The position numbers were made by a program, and so were the translations under genes. This document shows positions 60,168 through 64,000 of a stretch of DNA of 64,000 nucleotides, in pieces. Each line of letters opens with the position of its first letter. Positions within the stretch are counted from its first letter, which is position 1. The stretch is from Microbulbifer celer (lineage in GTDB: Bacteria > Pseudomonadota > Gammaproteobacteria > Pseudomonadales > Cellvibrionaceae): positions 1 through 64,000 of the forward strand of contig NZ_CP087715.1 of the NCBI RefSeq assembly GCF_020991125.1, given 5' to 3'. The notes beneath the pieces were generated by a model. The model was not told the origin of the DNA. It worked only from the letters and a program-made list of their open reading frames with translations, and searched no databases.

Positions 60168-63100
60168 ATGGATAATAAGTACACGTTTTCCCCTTCCGAT
60201 GTTTCCACTAACACTTCCTCCGGCCAGGTTGACAGGGGCCTGTTATTCAGGCGCTCGCTGCTGGCTGCAGCAATCATGGCCTGCACGTCACCGCTACTGG
60301 CTCAAGAAACTAATGATGTAGAGTCGGGTGAGCAGGCTGGTACCTCCACAGTTATTTCCGAAAGTGACGGCTCTGATATCGCCTCCGGCGCTCTCGAAGA
60401 GGTCTCCGTCACCGCGCAGCGCAGGGCCCTTGAGACTGCGCTGGAACAAAAGCGTGCCTCGGATACCGTCAGTGATTCCATTGTTCTGGATGAGGCCGGC
60501 AAAGTCCCCAGCACTTCGCTTCTGGAGATACTGCAGCGCGTGCCGGGCGTCACCATAAACCGGGTCCGGTCATCCGGATCGCCGGATCAATTTACGTTTG
60601 AAGGCTCCGGGCTTCAGATCCGCGGTCTGAGCGGAACCAAGGGCCTCATCAACGGCAGGGAAGTTTTTCAGGGCGGTCTCGGCTGGTCTGACATTGGCCC
60701 GGAGCTGTTGAAGGGCGTCACCACCTACAAGGCCAGTCGGGCAGATCTGATTGAAGGCGGTGTTGCCGGGACCATCGACCTGCAGACATATATGCCATTC
60801 GATTTCGATGGCACGCAGGTTAGTGCCGCGATGTCCGGCAGCTACGGTGATTTCTCAGAAAAAACATCCCCGAGTGCTTCAATTCTGGCTTCTACACGCT
60901 TCGATACCGACATCGGTGAATTCGGTGTTCTTGTTGATGGCGCCTATTCACGTATTGAAGCCAAAAACAGTTTTGCCCGCTTCCAGCCCTACTTCCAGAC
61001 CGAGTATGAAGGGGAAACCGCGTTTGCACCCGGCGGCTTCTTCGCCGGTAGCGACCAGTTTGAACGGACCCGCGAAGGTTTTTACGGCGCGGTTCAGTGG
61101 CGCCCCACGGAGGAGCTTGAATTCTTCCACACCACATTTATTTCCGGCAGGGAAAGTATTCGCGATAGCCAATATATCTCTCCGGTCAGCAACACCATCG
61201 GTTTGGCCAAAGGCAGTGTGGTCGACGACGACGGCGTGTTTGTGCGCGGATCCATTATCAACAGTGCGGATCCAGAGGGTGGTATTCCGGTGGGCAGCAC
61301 CAGCAACCATACGCCCTCGGAAAACCAGGCCCGCGATTTCAGCCAGGGATTTACCTACGCGTCTGGCCCGTGGGAGGTGCGCGGTACCTACCAGCACGTC
61401 GAAACCGAAAGGCATACATCCAAGTACGGTGTCAGTCTCAATGGGCCCGGCGTGGTTCAGCACTACATCGACGCTAGTGGATCAGGTCCGAAAATCGGCT
61501 TTGATGGCTCGTTTCAGGCCGATCCGGCGACCAGTGGTCTTTCCAACTTTGCCTGGTTGAACCAGGACAACGAAGCTCGCACCGACGCAGTTACTCTCGA
61601 CGTGAGTTACGATATCGACAACAGCTTCTTCAGGAAGGCTGCCGTGGGCGCGCGGGTTGCACGCCGCAAGGAATCCGATAGTTTCGTCGGCACCTGGTGG
61701 TCGGCGTCGGGGCGCGGTTGGAACGACGTGCCGCAAACGTTCGTTGCCTCGGCGCCGGAAGGTGACTTCCGCCTTGAGGAGTTTTCAGATTTCTTCAAAG
61801 GCGATGTCGATGCACCGACTTCCGCCTATGTCGCCGATCCTTCGCTCCTGAAAGGCAGTCAGCTCGAGCGGCTGCTCAATACCTATGCGGCGTGCGCGCC
61901 CGATTTGCCGGTTAAATGCAGTGACCCGACGCAAAGTTTCTACCTCTACGGCAACCCTATTGACCCGACGTTCGGGCTACAGCCCAGTTTCAGTACCACG
62001 AGACCGGATACCCAATCGGCGTATGCCATGGTCGGGTTTGAAAACACCAGTACGAATCCATTCCTTAACTTTTCCGGTAATGTCGGTGTGCGTTATGTGC
62101 GCAACGAAGTGGAAAGTGTGGGGAACTTTGTTTTCAACGGTGGTGCCACCTACTACCAGACCCTGGAAGATGCGAAGACTTCACTGGAAATGATCGGCGG
62201 CATCGATAATCTGGAAGCCTGGCGAGAAGCGCATCCGGGCGAAGAGTTGCCGTTGACACTGACCAGTGTCACCAGTTCCTTTGATCGTACCGAGAGCTAT
62301 ACCGGCGACTATTTCCTGCCGTCGTTCAATATCAAGTTCGATCCATTTGAAAACTGGATCTTCCGCTTTGCGCTGACCAAGACATTGACGCCACCCAGCT
62401 ACGGAGACATTCGCGCCCAGGGTAGCGCCGGCATCAATTCCGTGGAGAACCCTCTCGGCGGGGGAAGTGATTCCGGATTGCCCGGTATTTTCACTGGCTA
62501 TGGCTATACCTCGGGAAATTCCAACCTCAAACCGGAAATCTCACTGAACAAAGACTTCTCGGTTGAATGGTATCCGAGCCGCGGGACAACCATGCATATG
62601 GCGCTGTTCCACAAGGCGATCGACAATAAGGTGCTCTATAACGATGTCGACTACGCCGCGAGTGACGTCTTCAGTGCGGATAAACCGTTATCCACCAGTA
62701 CTGATGGCGGAGAGGCAATATTTGTCGATGGACCAATTAACGGTGCGGCGAGAATCAACTCGTACAAAACATCGACCGTAAAAGGGGTTGAGCTCGGTGG
62801 GCGGACTTATTTCGACAGCCTGCCGGGCCGGTTGAGCGGCCTGGGTGTCGATGCGAACGTCACATACATCGACAGCAGTGCACCGGATTCGCTGGCGTAC
62901 GATATGACCGGCGCGACCATGACTGGACTGCCACTTCCCGGAATGTCGAAGCTGAACTACAACGTGACGATGCTTTACGACTGGGATAAGTTCAGCGCAC
63001 GTCTGTCCTGGCAGTGGCGCGATCGCTATCTGATCACGACAAATGACAGCAGCACCACCAATAGTTATTCCGTTCCGGGGTCAGCGGAAGCGATTCAGTA

Positions 63101-63311
63101 TTCGCTGCCCATATACGGTTCTGCAGATGGTCGTCTCGACGGCAGTATCGCGTATCAGTTCACCGATAACGTGAACCTCAAGTTCAACGTGGCAAATATC
63201 ACCGACGAGATCACGGAAGCCGAAATGGAAGTCCTGCCGGGCAAGTTTGTCACGCGTAGCCATTTTATTTCCGATCGTCGCTACAGTCTGGACCTGGGGG
63301 TCAGGTTCTAA
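60168..63311 (+). CDS. TonB-dependent receptor
   Basis: This is an outer membrane receptor of 1047 aa, probably for oligosaccharides. The signal region is FRRSLLAAAIMACTSPLLAQ (near residues 28-47). A TonB-box-like LEEVSVTAQRR follows, then the plug with SLLEILQRVPGVTINRVRS and GLQIRGLSGTKGLINGREV, and a large barrel ending SDRRYSLDLGVRF. ATG 60168 gives a proper exported N-terminus; an earlier GTG at 60084 would add 28 residues before it. The site before the ATG is poor. Candidate GntR and LacI operators lie upstream, and a tryptophan-halogenase-like gene follows. Confidence 0.92.
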   Translation: MDNKYTFSPSDVSTNTSSGQVDRGLLFRRSLLAAAIMACTSPLLAQETNDVESGEQAGTSTVISESDGSDIASGALEEVSVTAQRRALETALEQKRASDTVSDSIVLDEAGKVPSTSLLEILQRVPGVTINRVRSSGSPDQFTFEGSGLQIRGLSGTKGLINGREVFQGGLGWSDIGPELLKGVTTYKASRADLIEGGVAGTIDLQTYMPFDFDGTQVSAAMSGSYGDFSEKTSPSASILASTRFDTDIGEFGVLVDGAYSRIEAKNSFARFQPYFQTEYEGETAFAPGGFFAGSDQFERTREGFYGAVQWRPTEELEFFHTTFISGRESIRDSQYISPVSNTIGLAKGSVVDDDGVFVRGSIINSADPEGGIPVGSTSNHTPSENQARDFSQGFTYASGPWEVRGTYQHVETERHTSKYGVSLNGPGVVQHYIDASGSGPKIGFDGSFQADPATSGLSNFAWLNQDNEARTDAVTLDVSYDIDNSFFRKAAVGARVARRKESDSFVGTWWSASGRGWNDVPQTFVASAPEGDFRLEEFSDFFKGDVDAPTSAYVADPSLLKGSQLERLLNTYAACAPDLPVKCSDPTQSFYLYGNPIDPTFGLQPSFSTTRPDTQSAYAMVGFENTSTNPFLNFSGNVGVRYVRNEVESVGNFVFNGGATYYQTLEDAKTSLEMIGGIDNLEAWREAHPGEELPLTLTSVTSSFDRTESYTGDYFLPSFNIKFDPFENWIFRFALTKTLTPPSYGDIRAQGSAGINSVENPLGGGSDSGLPGIFTGYGYTSGNSNLKPEISLNKDFSVEWYPSRGTTMHMALFHKAIDNKVLYNDVDYAASDVFSADKPLSTSTDGGEAIFVDGPINGAARINSYKTSTVKGVELGGRTYFDSLPGRLSGLGVDANVTYIDSSAPDSLAYDMTGATMTGLPLPGMSKLNYNVTMLYDWDKFSARLSWQWRDRYLITTNDSSTTNSYSVPGSAEAIQYSLPIYGSADGRLDGSIAYQFTDNVNLKFNVANITDEITEAEMEVLPGKFVTRSHFISDRRYSLDLGVRF

Positions 63312-63396
63312 TGACGCACCAGGTGCCTTTCGAGGCGCTGCGTCGCCCCGCGCCCGCATCCTCGGCGCGGGGTATCGGTGAGTTGGGGGGATCGCA

Positions 63397-64000
63397 ATGA
63401 CCAGAAAAATCCTGATTGTCGGCGGCGGGACCGCGGGTTGGATCAGCGCGGCCTACCTCGCGCAAATGCTGTCTGCAGACCTGCCCGGCGGTGCGTCGAT
63501 TACCCTGGTGGAATCGGAGGATATTGGCATCCTCGGGGTTGGCGAGGGGACCTTTCCAATCATCCGCAGGACGCTCAGCCGCATCGGTCTTGATGAAACG
63601 GATTTGATCCGGGAGGCGGACGCCACCTTCAAGCAGGGCGTCCGCTTCCAGGGTTGGAAGTCCAATCCGGGCACTGGAAGCGATGATTGGTTCCTGCATC
63701 CATTTCAGGTGAACGCACAGCATACGGATATGGACCTATTGCCATATTGGTTGCTCGGTGTTGCCGGTAAGGTGCCATGGGCAGAGGCCAGTACGGTACA
63801 GGGGCGTGCCGTTGAAGCGATGCGTGCGCCGAAGTTGATTACCCACTCGAACTATGACGGGCCGCTTAATTACGCGTATCACTTCGATGCGGTGAAGTTT
63901 GCCGCGGTGGTTCGCCGCCGTGCGATGGAGTTGGGAGTGGCGCGGATTGTGGACACCATCGACGAAGTCCGCCTGGACGAGCATGGGGCTATCGCTTCAT
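63397..64000 (+). CDS. Tryptophan halogenase family flavoprotein (partial)
   Basis: The reading frame is open at the window end (201 codons seen; the family is about 500 aa). The FAD-binding GGGTAGW motif lies at about residues 9-15 and GVGEGTFP near 50, both hallmarks of flavin-dependent tryptophan halogenases. The diagnostic WxWxIP motif and catalytic Lys would need the missing part or closer alignment. GGGGGG lies upstream of the ATG. Genes of this family beside TonB receptors are common in polysaccharide loci of marine and Caulobacter-type bacteria, and their true role there is unclear. Confidence 0.88.
   Translation, partial: MTRKILIVGGGTAGWISAAYLAQMLSADLPGGASITLVESEDIGILGVGEGTFPIIRRTLSRIGLDETDLIREADATFKQGVRFQGWKSNPGTGSDDWFLHPFQVNAQHTDMDLLPYWLLGVAGKVPWAEASTVQGRAVEAMRAPKLITHSNYDGPLNYAYHFDAVKFAAVVRRRAMELGVARIVDTIDEVRLDEHGAIAS

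Overview
The window looks like chromosome of a marine, polysaccharide-degrading gammaproteobacterium close to Microbulbifer/Cellvibrionales. This is inferred from large TonB-dependent receptors, GH43 enzymes, a tryptophan-halogenase-like gene beside a TonB receptor, and the conserved nudF-yqiB-cpdA-yqiA-parE order. No rRNA, tRNA, CRISPR array, phage or insertion sequence was seen. Almost everything is ordinary coding DNA with high GC and good ribosome binding sites.

Layout: 1-3669 holds a six-MCE-domain PqiB/LetB-like protein and two DUF4136 lipoproteins. 3707-9550 is the nudF-yqiB-cpdA-(lipoprotein)-yqiA-parE block. 9641-19842 holds a secreted necrosis-inducing-like protein (NLP) with a ricin-type lectin tail, diverging from an ECF sigma/FecR/TonB-receptor signalling set, a second TonB receptor and a secreted PI-PLC-like enzyme. 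19926-32807 is mixed: a BASS transporter, RhlE helicase, an EctB plus aspartokinase pair without ectA or ectC, an M20 amidohydrolase, a TPR protein, a secreted GH43, an AbgT transporter, OmpW, a glutamine amidotransferase and a thioredoxin-like protein.

33056-38524 is a urease operon (ureDABC-EFG plus a small His-rich membrane protein). 38651-40967 holds an HxlR regulator, nitronate monooxygenase and GST. 41088-52869 is a urea uptake and sensing region: a two-component pair whose kinase carries an NCS1-permease-like sensor domain, a porin and urtABCDE. Together with urease, this imports urea and hydrolyses it to ammonia. 52974-54795 holds a questin-oxidase-like protein and a MOSC protein. 54982-64000 is a probable arabino-oligosaccharide locus: intracellular GH43, GPH symporter, GntR/FadR regulator, AraD1/FAH-family enzyme, TonB receptor, and a halogenase-like flavoprotein cut by the window end.

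The most unusual signal outside genes is a dispersed palindromic element of about 120 bp, present three times (6708-6827, 32111-32230 inverted, 45606-45743). Its ends, an internal hairpin or its position, and a core are conserved, while the long stem changes sequence but stays paired. Other points of interest are the possible inositol-lipid attack locus at 9641-19842, the transporter-fused kinase, 28-bp tandem repeats inside the urease operon, and shared operator-like palindromes around the GntR locus.
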